Assembly (NCBI RefSeq): GCF_016239305.1
Contig: NZ_JAEHOQ010000012.1
Span: 1 to 64,000, forward strand
Origin: Proteus vulgaris
Lineage (GTDB): Bacteria; Pseudomonadota; Gammaproteobacteria; Enterobacterales; Enterobacteriaceae
Length of the DNA: 64,000 nucleotides
Direction: 5' to 3'
The notes under the pieces: model-generated
What the model was told of the DNA's origin: nothing
Databases searched by the model: none
What the model saw: only the letters and a program-made list of their open reading frames with translations
Program-made: the position numbers and the translations under genes
Part shown: positions 49,206 through 58,868 of the stretch, in pieces
Layout of the letters: every line of letters begins with the position of its first letter
How positions within the stretch are numbered: position 1 is the stretch's first letter

Positions 49206-49403
49206 TGAAAGCTCCAAAGTAAAGTTGGCACGAAATGTTTATTATATTCACAGTCTGCCTTCTAACATCATAAAAAGCAAAAAAGCGCAAGATGGATAAG
49301 ACAAGTCTCGTATGATTATTGTAGTGGTGAAAAATAGTGATTTTGGTATATTCAGGATAAAAATTACGATCGTTTAGTATCGGTTAAAAAAGGTTTGTTG
49401 AGG

Positions 49404-49946
49404 ATGGAACAAGAAAAGACGGCATTGGTTGAGTGGGTTGATATTGTTGATGATAAAAATGAAGTCGTTGCACAAGCAACACGTCAACAAATGCGAGCTG
49501 AAAACCTACGACATAGAGCAACGTATATTGTTGTTCATGATGGGATGGGAAAAATTTTGGCGCAACGTAGAACAGAAACAAAAGATTTTTATCCTGGTTG
49601 GTTAGATGCCACAGCCGGTGGTGTTGTCCAACAAGGTGAAAATTTACTGGAAAGCGCGCGCCGTGAAGCAGAAGAAGAACTCGGTATTGCGGGGGTTCCT
49701 TTCGCTGAACACGGGCAATTTTATTATGATGATAAAAGCTGCCGTGTCTGGGGAAGTCTATTTAGTTGTGTTTCTCATGGACCTTTCGCTCTGCAAGCAG
49801 AAGAAATTGAGGAAGTGTGTTGGTTAACTCCCTCTGAAATCACAGAGCGTTGTGATGAATTCACGCCAGATTCACTAAAAGCGCTTTCTCTTTGGTTAAC
49901 ACGTAATAACAGTACACGCTTAGAAAGCCGAGAAACCGTCGATTAA
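49404..49946 (+). CDS. yfcD: YfcD, Nudix hydrolase
   Basis: A 180-residue Nudix protein. The Nudix box is in [23 protein letters not shown] (GX5EX7REUXEE pattern). The start aligns with E. coli YfcD (MEQ...EWVDIV), and LDATAGG is conserved. Relatedness to isopentenyl-diphosphate isomerase-like Nudix enzymes is seen, but the substrate is unknown. Its stop codon overlaps that of the convergent lacI-type gene (TTAA). Confidence 0.92.
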   Translation: MEQEKTALVEWVDIVDDKNEVVAQATRQQMRAENLRHRATYIVVHDGMGKILAQRRTETKDFYPGWLDATAGGVVQQGENLLESARREAEEELGIAGVPFAEHGQFYYDDKSCRVWGSLFSCVSHGPFALQAEEIEEVCWLTPSEITERCDEFTPDSLKALSLWLTRNNSTRLESRETVD

Positions 49947-50989
49947 GGGGTACTTTGCCCTATTTCAAAGCGATAAGCATAGTTGATAACGGTATCTTCG
50001 AATATAGCGTTATCATCTTCGTCTTTTAAGCGTTGTAAAAGGGCGGTAAGGTGTTTTCCTGCCTCTTTTCCCATTTTGTGATAATCAAAACGAATTGACG
50101 TGAGAGACGGGGATATCTGATCACTATTATCAGAGCCTTCCAAACAAGCAATTGCCAGATCTTGAGGGATCTTAATTAATCGCCTTTGGCATTCAAAAAT
50201 CATTCCTAACGCAATGCTCTCATGACTACAAATTACGGCATCTAATTCAGGTTGTCGCAATAAAATCTCTGTTAAAGCTTGTTTACCATAAGCCATAGAA
50301 GCAGGATCGGGGGTTGTAACGCTTTGTTCAGCATTTAAATAATGCTTGAGCAAGGCTCGTGACCAACCGGTAATTTGCTGATGGTGTAAACGTTGGCCTT
50401 GTAAAGCCCCAATATAGCCGATGCAACGTCTTCCTTGGGTGACTAAATGGCTAGTTAAATCGTATGCTGCTTGCTCATAAGAACAATCAATACTAATAGC
50501 CGCTTGTTCATCAGATTGACTCGCAACACTGACAACCGGCACATTGGCATTACTAATATGTAAAAAGTGAGTGGGGCTGAGTTGTGATCCAAAGACAACA
50601 AGTGCGGCTGGGTTGCTTTGTAATAGCATATTAATCACATCACTGGCTTTATGTGGTTGATGTTCATAACAACCGACGAGAATTTGATATTGATGACGAT
50701 TTAATATTTGCTGTAAAGATTGCATAAAATTAGCACTGGCTTTATCTGTGAAAGAGGGCAACAGTACTGCAATAATATGACTTTGAGCCGAAGCTAATGC
50801 GCCTGCCGAGGCATTAGGAATATAGCCAAGTTCTTCTACGGCTTGATTAACTTTCTCTCTTAACTTATCAGAGACCAACTCTGGGGTTCGTAATGCACGC
50901 GAAACGGTCATTGAACCGACTCCCGCGCGTTTAGCGACATCTTGTAATGTGACGCGACCTGTATTTCGGCGCTTACGTGTTTTGATCAT
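49943..50989 (-). CDS. LacI/GntR-family transcriptional repressor
   Basis: A 348-residue repressor. The N-terminal HTH is [35 protein letters not shown] (residues about 13-47) with the hinge helix ASAGALAS; the rest is a periplasmic-binding-protein-like sensor. It resembles gluconate-type GntR/IdnR proteins in the HTH. It is divergent from a PTS operon whose promoter region carries two palindromes that are likely its operators. The inducer is probably the PTS sugar or its phosphate. Confidence 0.88.
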   Translation of the reverse strand: MIKTRKRRNTGRVTLQDVAKRAGVGSMTVSRALRTPELVSDKLREKVNQAVEELGYIPNASAGALASAQSHIIAVLLPSFTDKASANFMQSLQQILNRHQYQILVGCYEHQPHKASDVINMLLQSNPAALVVFGSQLSPTHFLHISNANVPVVSVASQSDEQAAISIDCSYEQAAYDLTSHLVTQGRRCIGYIGALQGQRLHHQQITGWSRALLKHYLNAEQSVTTPDPASMAYGKQALTEILLRQPELDAVICSHESIALGMIFECQRRLIKIPQDLAIACLEGSDNSDQISPSLTSIRFDYHKMGKEAGKHLTALLQRLKDEDDNAIFEDTVINYAYRFEIGQSTP

Positions 50990-51110
50990 GTGTGATTATG
51001 CTTGCTTAGCCTAGTTTATTAACCGCAGATCCTACCTGAAAACTTCCTATTATGCTGAAACAATACAGTGTCAATTGTTGGCATTTTCTGCAATTAACAT
51101 TTCATTAAAA

Positions 51111-51157
51111 TGATAGCGCTATCACAATTACGAATGTTCTATCTAGATAGCGCTACC
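51111..51157. promoter_or_regulatory. Twin operators for the LacI-type repressor
   Basis: TGATAGCGCTATCA (51111-51124) is a perfect palindrome with the central CG typical of LacI-family sites. A second copy GATAGCGCTACC is at 51146-51157. Their centres are 34 bases apart, about three helical turns, so cooperative binding is possible. Confidence 0.78.
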
Positions 51158-51216
51158 ATTTATGATTACTATCCTTAATAACGAAGCTCAAAGAGAGTCT
51201 TATTGAGGTTATAAAG

Positions 51217-51660
51217 ATGCTTAAAACATTATTAACGCCCGATGTGGTGCAAGTGGTTCCAAGCGTTAGCGATTGGCGAGAAGCCGTTAAAGTGGCGTGT
51301 CAGCCATTAGTTGATAAAGGGTACGTTGAACCTCGTTACATCGATGCTATTTACAAATCACATGAAAAAATAGGGCCATATTATGTTTTAGGCCCTGGTA
51401 TTGCGATGCCTCATGCTCGTCCTGAAGATGGTGTTAATCAACTTTCTCTTGCATTAACGATTGTTGAGCAAGGTGTGGAATTTGGTGCAGATGAAAACGA
51501 TCCGGTGAAGTTACTGATTGTTTTAGCAGCAACAGATAACGATAGCCATATTAATGTCATTATGAAATTAGCTGAACTTTTTGATAACGATAAAGATATT
51601 CAAATGCTATTTAATGCGAAAAGCAAAGCGGATGTATTAGCAGTTATCAACAACTATTAA
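51217..51660 (+). CDS. PTS EIIA component, ascorbate/mannitol type
   Basis: A 147-residue EIIA domain. The phosphorylated His lies in PGIAMPHARPEDGV (about residue 67). It resembles UlaC/SgaA and fructose-mannitol EIIA proteins. It receives phosphate from HPr and passes it to the EIIB encoded next, 30 bases downstream. First gene of a three-gene operon. Confidence 0.87.
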   Translation: MLKTLLTPDVVQVVPSVSDWREAVKVACQPLVDKGYVEPRYIDAIYKSHEKIGPYYVLGPGIAMPHARPEDGVNQLSLALTIVEQGVEFGADENDPVKLLIVLAATDNDSHINVIMKLAELFDNDKDIQMLFNAKSKADVLAVINNY

Positions 51661-51690
51661 TGACAATTTAAAATTACCAAGGGGAATACC

Positions 51691-51978
51691 ATGAAAATTA
51701 CAGTTGTGTGTGGAAATGGTTTAGGCAGTAGCTTAATGATGGAAATGAGTATCAAAAGTATTTTAAAAGATCTCGCTGTCAATGCAGAAGTGGATCACGT
51801 TGATTTAGGTTCAGCAAAAGGTACGCCAAGTGATATCTATGTCGGAACTCGTGATATTGCAGAGCAACTTAACTCACAAGCAGTAAACGGAAGAGTAGTT
51901 TCACTGGATAATATGATTGATAAAGTCGCGATGAAAGAAAAACTTTCTGTCGCATTACGTGAATTAGGCGCGTTATAA
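51691..51978 (+). CDS. PTS EIIB component, ascorbate type
   Basis: A 95-residue EIIB of the lactose/ascorbate superfamily. The phospho-Cys is in VVCGNGLGSSLMMEMSI (about residue 6), as in UlaB. It lies 10 bases before the EIIC gene. Confidence 0.88.
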   Translation: MKITVVCGNGLGSSLMMEMSIKSILKDLAVNAEVDHVDLGSAKGTPSDIYVGTRDIAEQLNSQAVNGRVVSLDNMIDKVAMKEKLSVALRELGAL

Positions 51979-51988
51979 GGAGCCTATC

Positions 51989-53245
51989 ATGGACTTTTTC
52001 CGCTTTCTAATGAGTGATGTGCTTTCTGAGCCCTCTATTTTAGTGGGTTTGATCGCATTGATTGGTTTAATCGCCCAGAAAAAACCTGTTACAGAATGTA
52101 TTAAAGGCACGGTAAAAACCATTATGGGTTTTGTGATTTTAGGTGCTGGTGCAGGTCTTGTAATTAACTCACTGGGTGATTTCTCAACGATTTTCCAACA
52201 TGCATTTGGCATTCAAGGTGTTGTGCCTAATAATGAGGCTATTGTCTCTATTGCACAAAAAAGCTTTGGTAAAGAAATGGCTCTGATTATGTTCTTTGCC
52301 ATGTTGATTAATATCTTAATTGCTCGTTTAACGCCGTGGAAATTTATTTTCTTAACGGGTCACCATACATTATTTATGTCAATGATGGTGGCAGTTATTC
52401 TGGCAACAGCAGGCTTAGAAGGCGCTGTATTAGTTGCGGTAGGTTCATTAGTTGTTGGGGTTTCAATGGTATTTTTCCCAGCCATTGCACACCCTTATAT
52501 GAAAAAAATTACTGGCTCTGATGATGTGGCATTAGGGCATTTCTCAACTATCTCTTATGTCGTTGCAGGTTTTATAGGTAGTAAATTTGGTAATAAAGAG
52601 CATTCAACTGAAGAGATGAATGTGCCTAAAAGTTTACTCTTTTTGCGTGATACACCCGTTGCCATTGCCTTCACTATGGGCATTATCTTTATCATTACCT
52701 GTTTATTTGCGGGCGATACATTTGTTCGTGAAGTCAGTGGTGGTAAAAACTGGTTTATGTTCTCGTTAATGCAATCCATTACCTTTGCCGCCGGTGTTTA
52801 TATTATCCTGCAAGGTGTGCGTATGGTTATTGCTGAGATTGTTCCTGCCTTTAAAGGTATTTCAGATAAGTTAGTGCCTAATGCAAAACCTGCTTTAGAC
52901 TGCCCAGTTGTATTCCCTTATGCACCCAATGCAGTATTAGTCGGCTTTTTAAGTAGCTTCGCTGCGGGTGTTATCGGTATGTTCATTCTGTACGCTTTAG
53001 ATTGGACAGTAATAATTCCTGGTGTAGTCCCTCACTTCTTTGTGGGTGCAACCGCAGGGGTATTTGGTAATGCAACTGGTGGACGTCGTGGTGCAATTTT
53101 AGGGGCATTCGTTCAAGGCTTATTAATTACTTTCTTGCCTGTATTCCTATTACCAGTACTTGGAGACATCGGTATTGCTAACACCACATTTAGTGATGCA
53201 GACTTCGGTGTTATCGGTATTCTGTTAGGAATTATTGTTCGTTGA
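51989..53245 (+). CDS. PTS EIIC component, UlaA/SgaT family
   Basis: A 418-residue membrane permease with about ten to eleven hydrophobic segments, of the L-ascorbate (UlaA/SgaT) EIIC family: MSDVLSEPSILVGLIALIGLIAQKK at the start, GAGLVINSLGDFSTIFQHAFGIQG, and GVVPHFFVGATAGVFGNATGGRRGA. It is shorter than E. coli UlaA (465 residues). No ulaD-F-like enzymes are adjacent, so the substrate may not be ascorbate. Confidence 0.88.
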   Translation: MDFFRFLMSDVLSEPSILVGLIALIGLIAQKKPVTECIKGTVKTIMGFVILGAGAGLVINSLGDFSTIFQHAFGIQGVVPNNEAIVSIAQKSFGKEMALIMFFAMLINILIARLTPWKFIFLTGHHTLFMSMMVAVILATAGLEGAVLVAVGSLVVGVSMVFFPAIAHPYMKKITGSDDVALGHFSTISYVVAGFIGSKFGNKEHSTEEMNVPKSLLFLRDTPVAIAFTMGIIFIITCLFAGDTFVREVSGGKNWFMFSLMQSITFAAGVYIILQGVRMVIAEIVPAFKGISDKLVPNAKPALDCPVVFPYAPNAVLVGFLSSFAAGVIGMFILYALDWTVIIPGVVPHFFVGATAGVFGNATGGRRGAILGAFVQGLLITFLPVFLLPVLGDIGIANTTFSDADFGVIGILLGIIVR

Positions 53246-53269
53246 TAATATTTATTGAATTTTAATAGA

Positions 53270-53302
53270 TGCCCGACTTTCTAATCAGTCGGGCATTTTT
53301 TT
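53270..53302 (+). terminator. Terminator of the PTS operon
   Basis: TGCCCGACT / AGTCGGGCA, a 9-bp stem with an 8-base loop and T7. Confidence 0.88.
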
Positions 53303-53356
53303 GGTAGAAATAATGTGCTTAAATTTCTTTTATATATTCAATATATTATGATTAGA
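53301..53356 (+). promoter_or_regulatory. Leader of a type I-E CRISPR locus
   Basis: TTGGTAGA, then CTTAAA, then ATTATGATTAGA immediately before the repeat resemble the conserved parts of the E. coli type I-E leader (TTGGTAGA, CTTAAAA, TTATGTTTAGA). ATTCAATATATTA (53336-53348) matches the IHF consensus WATCAAnnnnTTR with one mismatch, at the distance needed for IHF-guided spacer acquisition. Confidence 0.55.
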
Positions 53357-53385
53357 GTGTTCCCCGTATGCACAGGGATAAACCG
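53357..53385 (+). CRISPR. Single type I-E CRISPR repeat
   Basis: A 29-base sequence starting GTGTTCCCCG, with TATGCACA as the central part, and ending GGGATAAACCG. Both ends are identical to the E. coli type I-E repeat, and only the stem arms and loop differ. No second repeat follows at the expected 61-base spacing. No cas genes are in the window. This is the minimal leader-repeat state or the relic of an array. Confidence 0.8.
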
Positions 53386-53595
53386 ATGTTCTCTACAGAG
53401 ATCACACCTATAATCATCTTTTCCTTTTCTATTAATTTTCGACATTGAGCCTCCATACATATCATTTTGAATTAGCATGTTTATTTTATGAATAATAATG
53501 CTATTATCTTGAGTGGATATTCATAATGTGTATATTTTCATACCTAATTAATTATAAAAATAGGTTTAACATCACAATCACTAAGGAAAAAGAAG
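53386..53595. other. Region between the CRISPR repeat and the racemase gene
   Basis: AT-rich, no gene. The 32 bases after the repeat could be a former spacer but are not followed by a repeat. The racemase promoter should be here. Confidence 0.4.
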
Positions 53596-54819
53596 ATGTC
53601 TTTTGGTATTCGATATCTTGCGTTGTTACCACTTTTGGTTATCACTGCTTGCCAACAGCCTGTTAATCACAATCCACCAGCGACTCAAACAGCTCAGGTT
53701 CAACCTGCAATTGTGAATAACTCATGGATTGAAATTTCACGTAGTGCGCTTGATTTTAATGTGAAAAAAGTACAATCACTTTTAGGTGATAAATCCTCGC
53801 TTTGTGCTGTTTTAAAAGGGGATGCATATGGTCATGATTTATCATTAGTTGCACCTGTTATGATTGAAAATAATGTGCAATGTATTGGTGTAACGAATAA
53901 CCAAGAGCTAAAAGAAGTGCGTGATCTAGGATTTCAAGGTCGTTTAATGCGTGTACGTAATGCTACAGAGCAAGAAATGGCTCAGGCGACAAGCTATAAC
54001 GTGGAAGAATTGATTGGTAACTTAGATATGGCTAAGAAATTAGATGCCATTGCTAAACAACAAAATACAGTGATCCCTATTCATCTTGCCTTAAATTCAG
54101 GTGGAATGTCTCGTAATGGTTTAGAGGTTAATAACAAAGCAGGGCTTGAAGAGGCGAAACAAATCTCCCAATTAGCCAACCTTAAAGTGGTTGGCATTAT
54201 GTCTCATTATCCTGAAGAAGATGCGGATAAAGTAAGAGAAGATCTCGCTCGTTTTAAACAGCAATCACAAAAGGTATTGGATGTTACAGGGCTAAACCGT
54301 AAAGATGTCACTCTGCATATGGCAAATACTTTTGCCACAATTACTGTACCTGAATCATGGTTAGATATGGTGCGTGTAGGCGGGATTTTTTATGGTGATA
54401 CCATCGCAAGTACAGATTACAAACGTGTTATGACTTTTAAATCCAATATTGCCTCAATCAATTACTATCCTAAAGGTAATACTGTTGGGTATGATCGCAC
54501 TTACACACTAAAACGTGATTCAGTATTAGCTAATATCCCTGTCGGTTATGCAGATGGTTATCGTCGAGTCTTTAGTAATGCAGGACATGCTTTAATTGGT
54601 GGTCAACGTGTACCTGTTTTGGGTAAAACGTCAATGAATACGGTGATTGTTGATATTACCGATCTTAAAAATATCAAATCAGGGGATGAAGTCGTGTTCT
54701 TTGGTAAGCAAGGTAATGCAGAGATCACTGCTGAAGAGGTTGAAGATATTAGTGGTGCACTGTTTACAGAGATGTCGATTTTGTGGGGTGCGACCAATCA
54801 GCGTGTACTCGTGGATTAA
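53596..54819 (+). CDS. bsr: Periplasmic broad-spectrum amino acid racemase (Bsr-type)
   Basis: A 407-residue PLP enzyme of the alanine racemase fold. A lipobox ITAC (Cys19) marks it as an envelope lipoprotein, unlike cytosolic Alr/DadX. The PLP lysine is K74 in [11 protein letters not shown]. Features of broad-spectrum racemases such as Vibrio BsrV are visible: C70 and C96 at the positions of the conserved disulfide, and the [11 protein letters not shown] motif where Alr has a different sequence. The second catalytic Tyr is in [11 protein letters not shown]. It would make non-canonical D-amino acids in the periplasm. AAGGAAAAAGAAG precedes the ATG. Confidence 0.88.
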   Translation: MSFGIRYLALLPLLVITACQQPVNHNPPATQTAQVQPAIVNNSWIEISRSALDFNVKKVQSLLGDKSSLCAVLKGDAYGHDLSLVAPVMIENNVQCIGVTNNQELKEVRDLGFQGRLMRVRNATEQEMAQATSYNVEELIGNLDMAKKLDAIAKQQNTVIPIHLALNSGGMSRNGLEVNNKAGLEEAKQISQLANLKVVGIMSHYPEEDADKVREDLARFKQQSQKVLDVTGLNRKDVTLHMANTFATITVPESWLDMVRVGGIFYGDTIASTDYKRVMTFKSNIASINYYPKGNTVGYDRTYTLKRDSVLANIPVGYADGYRRVFSNAGHALIGGQRVPVLGKTSMNTVIVDITDLKNIKSGDEVVFFGKQGNAEITAEEVEDISGALFTEMSILWGATNQRVLVD

Positions 54820-54864
54820 AGTAGGGTGCTAGTGATCACCAATCTCAACAACTTTTGAGAGAAA

Positions 54865-54887
54865 TTGTGGGGGAATTTCCCCCACAA
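54865..54887. terminator. Bidirectional hairpin between the racemase and hok
   Basis: TTGTGGGGG / CCCCCACAA with an AATTT-type loop. It can end both the racemase mRNA and the minus-strand hok mRNA; T runs are short. Confidence 0.6.
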
Positions 54888-54889
54888 AA

Positions 54890-55033
54890 CTATTTATCGC
54901 AAGATAAAATAGCTTGAACTACGGTGTCGCCACTACTGATATTAAAAGAACATAATCTTTCATGTTTCAGTAAAGCAAAACACAAAACTGTAATACATAC
55001 AGTAATCAGCCCTAATAGGGCAAGCTTAGTCAT
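54890..55033 (-). CDS. hok: Hok/Gef-family type I toxin
   Basis: A 47-residue membrane toxin: MTKLALLGLITVCITVLCF, then ALLKHERLCSFNISSGDTVV, ending ILSCDK. It has one membrane segment, and the family's spaced Cys residues (TVCITVLCF and RLC) with the downstream SGDTVV block that matches the GxTxV/A region of HokA-E. When made it depolarises the inner membrane. The mRNA leader upstream keeps the Hok-type GCCCCG...CGAGGC target stem, and a Sok-like antisense RNA is encoded opposite. Confidence 0.88.
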   Translation of the reverse strand: MTKLALLGLITVCITVLCFALLKHERLCSFNISSGDTVVQAILSCDK

Positions 55034-55038
55034 TTCTC

Positions 55039-55067
55039 TTGACACTCCTTTATAAAGGAGACAGAAT
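55039..55067 (+). promoter_or_regulatory. Promoter of the sok antisense RNA
   Basis: TTGACA, a 17-base spacer and CAGAAT on the plus strand, with start expected at about 55074. Confidence 0.8.
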
Positions 55068-55181
55068 CAAGTTGTCTAGTTTTGAGACTGCCTCGGATTT
55101 TAGTAAATTAAAATTCGGGGCTTTCGTCTTTTTGGCTCCTGCAAATGCTTGAACCAAAATGATCCAAGCACCCACCAGCAT
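55050..55181 (-). CDS. Mok-like leader ORF upstream of hok
   Basis: A 43-codon frame beginning MLVGAWIILVQAFAGAKKTK and ending 16 bases before the hok ATG. It spans the sok target. In plasmid R1, translation of mok, which overlaps hok, is needed for hok translation, and Sok acts by blocking mok. This ORF could do the same by coupling. The ribosome site is weak. Confidence 0.45.
   Translation of the reverse strand: MLVGAWIILVQAFAGAKKTKAPNFNLLKSEAVSKLDNLILSPL
55074..55133 (+). ncRNA. sok: Sok-like antisense RNA
   Basis: About 60 nt starting after a near-consensus promoter. It contains GCCTCG...CGGGGCT as a stem-loop (55090-55122) followed by a T-rich tail (CTTTCGTCTTTTT), the same layout as R1 Sok (GCCTCG...CGGGGC). 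It is complementary to the hok leader and should block its translation. Confidence 0.78.
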
Positions 55182-55296
55182 ACTAACAGAAACTCACCTC
55201 ACTCCTATCTTTTTCTGAATAGTAAAGATATAAATAAGCAAGTAAAATCAATGTGTTAATTGTTTTTATGTTGGGTATTTATATGTGTGATTTTAT

Positions 55297-55362
55297 TTGA
55301 CACTCCGTTATAAAGGAGACAGAATCAAGCTGTTTGGTTTTGAGACTGCCTCGAATTTTAGT
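55297..55362 (+). repeat. Second copy of the sok promoter and 5' half
   Basis: 61 of 66 bases match 55039-55104 by eye, including TTGACA, the 17-base spacer and CAGAAT. The CGGGGCT half of the stem is missing, and no second hok frame is found next to it. Confidence 0.85.
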
Positions 55363-55424
55363 CAAATAAGAAATCTGTAGAATAAAAAACGCCAGATGAA
55401 ATCAATCATCTGGCGTTTTTTTAT
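55332..55424 (+). ncRNA. Candidate orphan Sok-like RNA
   Basis: Transcription from the duplicated promoter would start near 55332 with TTTGGTTTTGAGACTGCCTCG and run to the hairpin at 55388. It shares the Sok 5' sequence but has a different 3' end. Confidence 0.5.
55388..55424. terminator. Bidirectional terminator between hok locus and pta
   Basis: AACGCCAGATGA / TCATCTGGCGTT, a 12-bp stem with T runs on both strands. It serves pta on the minus strand. Confidence 0.88.
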
Positions 55425-55443
55425 TTGAAGCGAACTTCAATAA

Positions 55444-57588
55444 TTATGCGTTTTCTTGTTGGCTTGCTTGAATAGCTGTCAACGCAACGGTGTAGACGAT
55501 ATCGTCTACTAATGCACCACGAGAAAGGTCATTTACTGGTTTACGCATACCTTGTAACATTGGTCCAATTGAAACCAAGTCAGCTGAACGTTGTACCGCT
55601 TTATAAGTGGTATTACCGGTATTCAGATCAGGGAAGATAAACACAGTCGCTTTACCTGCAACTGGTGAGTTTGGTGCTTTAGATTTAGCAACATCAGCCA
55701 TAACAGCTGCGTCGTATTGTAAAGGACCATCAATCATCAGATCAGGGCGTTTTTCTTGTGCTAAGCGTGTTGCTTCACGAACTTTCTCTACATCGCTACC
55801 TGCACCAGAGTTACCAGTAGAATAAGAGATCATTGCAACGCGTGGGTCGATACCGAATGCAATTGCAGAGTCTGCAGATTGGATCGCGATTTCAGCCAGT
55901 TGTTCTGCTGTTGGATCTGGGTTAATTGCACAGTCACCATAAACATAAACTTGTTCTGGTAACAGCATAAAGAACACAGAAGACACTAATGAGCTACCTG
56001 GTGCAGTTTTGATTAACTGTAGTGGTGGGCGAATAGTGTTAGCGGTTGTATGAACAGCACCAGAAACAAGGCCGTCTACTTCGCCTTTTTCTAGCATTAA
56101 TGTGCCGAGAACAACGTTATCTTCTAGTTGTTCACGAGCAACAACTTCTGTCATACCTTTATTTTTGCGCAGTTCAACTAAGCGAGGTACATAGATTTCA
56201 CGTACTTCTTTAGGATTGACTAACTCAATGCCTGTGCCTAATTCAACACCTTGTGCAGTTGCTACGCGACGAATTTCTTCAGGATCGCCTAACAGTACGC
56301 AAGTAGCGATACCACGATCAGCACAAATAGCTGCAGCTTTAACGGTACGTGGCTCATCACCTTCTGGTAAAACGATACGTTTTTTCGCTTTACGTGCTAA
56401 TTCTGTTAATTGATAACGGAACGCTGGTGGTGATAAACGGTTAGGGCGTTCAGAGTTAGCTGTCAGTGAATCAATCCATTGTGTATTGATATGTTGAGCA
56501 ACGTAGTTCTGAATTTTTTCAATACGCTCATGGTCATCAGCAGGCACTTCTAAGCTAAAGCTTTGCAGATTTAAAGAGGTCTGCCAAGTGTTTGCATTAA
56601 CCATAAAGATTGGTAAGCCAGTTTCGAATGCACGTTCACAAAGTTGTTTGATCGGTGCATCAATTTGATAACCACCTGTTAGTAGGATTGCACCAATTTC
56701 AACGCCATTCATTGCTGCGAGGCACGCTGAAACTAATACATCAGGGCGATCCGCTGAGGTGACTAAAAGTGAACCTGGACGGAAGTGCTCTAACATGTGT
56801 GGAATACTACGGGCACAGAAAGTGACAGATTTAATACGACGAGTTTCAATATCGCCTTTATTGACGACAGTCGCATTTAAGTGTTTTGCCATATCTGTTG
56901 CACGAGTAGCGATTAAATCGAAGTTCCATGGAATGCAACCCAGTAAAGGTAGTGGGCTATTTTTTTCGATGGTTTTTAAATCGACATTAGAGATAATCGC
57001 TTTACTTGAATCATCAAAGATTTCAGATAAGTCAGGGCGAGTACGACCTTGATCATCAACAGGCGCATTTAGTTTGTTAACAATAACGCCTGTGATATTT
57101 TGGTTTTTTACACCGCCAAATTCAGCACGCGCAAATTCGATACGCTCTTTTAGCTGTTCAACCGTGTTGTTACCTAATGCAGTAACAAAAACAATTTCAG
57201 CACCTAATGTTTTTGCAATTTCATAGTTTAATGATTGTGCGAAAGGGTGCTTACGCATAGGTACCAGACCTTCGATGAGAATTACTTCTGCATCAGCGGT
57301 ATTTTCATGGTATCTAGCAACAATTTCTTCCATCAGAACATCTTTTTGGTTTGAGCTGAGCAGAGACTCAACATAATCCATATTTAAAGGTTCTGATGAT
57401 TGAATAGTGGAGTGAGAACGGATAATCGCAGTTGTCTGATCTAATGCACCTTTTACACGAGGTTGTGCAATAGGTTTGAACACGCTAAGGCGAACGCCTT
57501 TTTGTTCCATAGAACGAATAACACCCAAGCTGACGCTGGTTAAACCTACGCGTGTATCAGTTGGGACTAGCATAATTGTACGGGACAC
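55444..57588 (-). CDS. pta: Pta, phosphate acetyltransferase
   Basis: A 714-residue enzyme, equal in length to E. coli Pta. The N-terminal P-loop-like domain starts with [20 protein letters not shown], the middle is a DRTGG domain, and the catalytic PTA domain starts at about residue 390 ([37 protein letters not shown]). It interconverts acetyl-CoA and acetyl phosphate. The GTG at 57588 with AGAGG upstream is chosen because it aligns with E. coli; an in-frame ATG at 57660 would add 24 atypical residues. Confidence 0.94.
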   Translation of the reverse strand: MSRTIMLVPTDTRVGLTSVSLGVIRSMEQKGVRLSVFKPIAQPRVKGALDQTTAIIRSHSTIQSSEPLNMDYVESLLSSNQKDVLMEEIVARYHENTADAEVILIEGLVPMRKHPFAQSLNYEIAKTLGAEIVFVTALGNNTVEQLKERIEFARAEFGGVKNQNITGVIVNKLNAPVDDQGRTRPDLSEIFDDSSKAIISNVDLKTIEKNSPLPLLGCIPWNFDLIATRATDMAKHLNATVVNKGDIETRRIKSVTFCARSIPHMLEHFRPGSLLVTSADRPDVLVSACLAAMNGVEIGAILLTGGYQIDAPIKQLCERAFETGLPIFMVNANTWQTSLNLQSFSLEVPADDHERIEKIQNYVAQHINTQWIDSLTANSERPNRLSPPAFRYQLTELARKAKKRIVLPEGDEPRTVKAAAICADRGIATCVLLGDPEEIRRVATAQGVELGTGIELVNPKEVREIYVPRLVELRKNKGMTEVVAREQLEDNVVLGTLMLEKGEVDGLVSGAVHTTANTIRPPLQLIKTAPGSSLVSSVFFMLLPEQVYVYGDCAINPDPTAEQLAEIAIQSADSAIAFGIDPRVAMISYSTGNSGAGSDVEKVREATRLAQEKRPDLMIDGPLQYDAAVMADVAKSKAPNSPVAGKATVFIFPDLNTGNTTYKAVQRSADLVSIGPMLQGMRKPVNDLSRGALVDDIVYTVALTAIQASQQENA

Positions 57589-57665
57589 GGAAACCTCTTT
57601 AAATATCGGTTGCTCGTTATGTAAAACAGTACTGCCAGCATGATACTGGCAGTACATCAAAGAAC

Positions 57666-58868
57666 TTAAGCGGTCAGGCGACTTGCGTCCTGAGCGATAA
57701 CTAACTCTTCGTTAGTTGGGATAACAACAGCAAGACGGCTGTTATCGGTAGTGATAGTGCCTGATTTACCGAAACGTGCATCTAAGTTACGTTGATGATC
57801 CACTTCAAAGCCTAACAGAGCCAGTTTTTTCAGTGATAATTCACGTACCATTGCTGCGTTTTCACCGATGCCACCAGTAAAGATAATAGCATCTAAACGA
57901 CCTTCCATCAGTGCACAGTAAGAGCCGATGTATTTCGCTAAACGATGGCAGTAAACGTCCATTGCACGTTTAGCATCTGCTTTAGTTTCGTAGTTATCTT
58001 CAACATAACGACAGTCACTAGTGACTTCAGTTAAACCTAATAAGCCAGATTCTTTAGTTAGCAGTTTATTAATGTCATCAACGCTCATACCTAAAGTATC
58101 ATGTAAATGGAATACGATAGCAGGATCGATATCACCACTACGTGTGCCCATTACTAAACCTTCTAATGGAGTCAGACCCATAGAAGTATCAACACATTTA
58201 CCGTTAACGATAGCAGAAACAGAACCACCATTGCCTAAGTGGCAAGTGATTACATTCAGTTCATCAACAGGTTTGTTTAACATTTTAGCGGCTTCACGAG
58301 AAACGAAGAAATGGCTAGTTCCGTGAGCGCCGTAACGACGGATGCTGTGATCTTTATATAAGCTGTATGGCAGTGCATACAGATAAGCTTCTTCTGGCAT
58401 TGTTTGGTGGAATGCAGTGTCAAATACTGCAACCATTTTCTCAATTAAATGAGGGAATGCTTTACGCGCTTCTTCAATACCAATAAGGTGAGCTGGGTTA
58501 TGTAATGGGGCAAATGGGATAGCAGCTTCAATACCTTTGATAACTTCGTCAGTGATCACGACAGATTTAGTGAATTTCTCACCACCGTGAACAATACGGT
58601 GACCAATAGAAGCAATTTGTGCAGACAGTTCTGGTTTTTCAGCCAGAATAGTATTTACGATAAAGTTTAATGCTTCGCTATGAGCAGCACCTGCGCCTAA
58701 CGCAGCTTCATGTTTTTGGCCATCCATTTTCCACTTCAGGCGGGCTTCAGGAAGGTTGAAGCATTCAGCCAAACCTGAAAGGAATTCTTCACCATTTTCT
58801 GGGTTGATAATTGCAAATTTAAGAGAAGAACTACCGCAGTTCAGTACCAGCACCAGCTTACTTGACAT
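57666..58868 (-). CDS. ackA: AckA, acetate kinase
   Basis: A 400-residue ASKHA-fold kinase: [15 protein letters not shown] at the N-terminus, [22 protein letters not shown], and [12 protein letters not shown] near the C-terminus. It makes ATP from acetyl phosphate. It is the first gene of ackA-pta, 77 bases before the pta start, as in E. coli. Confidence 0.96.
   Translation of the reverse strand: MSSKLVLVLNCGSSSLKFAIINPENGEEFLSGLAECFNLPEARLKWKMDGQKHEAALGAGAAHSEALNFIVNTILAEKPELSAQIASIGHRIVHGGEKFTKSVVITDEVIKGIEAAIPFAPLHNPAHLIGIEEARKAFPHLIEKMVAVFDTAFHQTMPEEAYLYALPYSLYKDHSIRRYGAHGTSHFFVSREAAKMLNKPVDELNVITCHLGNGGSVSAIVNGKCVDTSMGLTPLEGLVMGTRSGDIDPAIVFHLHDTLGMSVDDINKLLTKESGLLGLTEVTSDCRYVEDNYETKADAKRAMDVYCHRLAKYIGSYCALMEGRLDAIIFTGGIGENAAMVRELSLKKLALLGFEVDHQRNLDARFGKSGTITTDNSRLAVVIPTNEELVIAQDASRLTA

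Noticed and set aside
53386-53450. A second CRISPR repeat after the first
   Set aside because: I looked at the expected 61-base spacing and nearby and found no repeat-like sequence.
55182-55296. A second hok gene next to the duplicated sok unit
   Set aside because: No frame after the duplicate's SD-like sequence resembles Hok; stops appear within a dozen codons.
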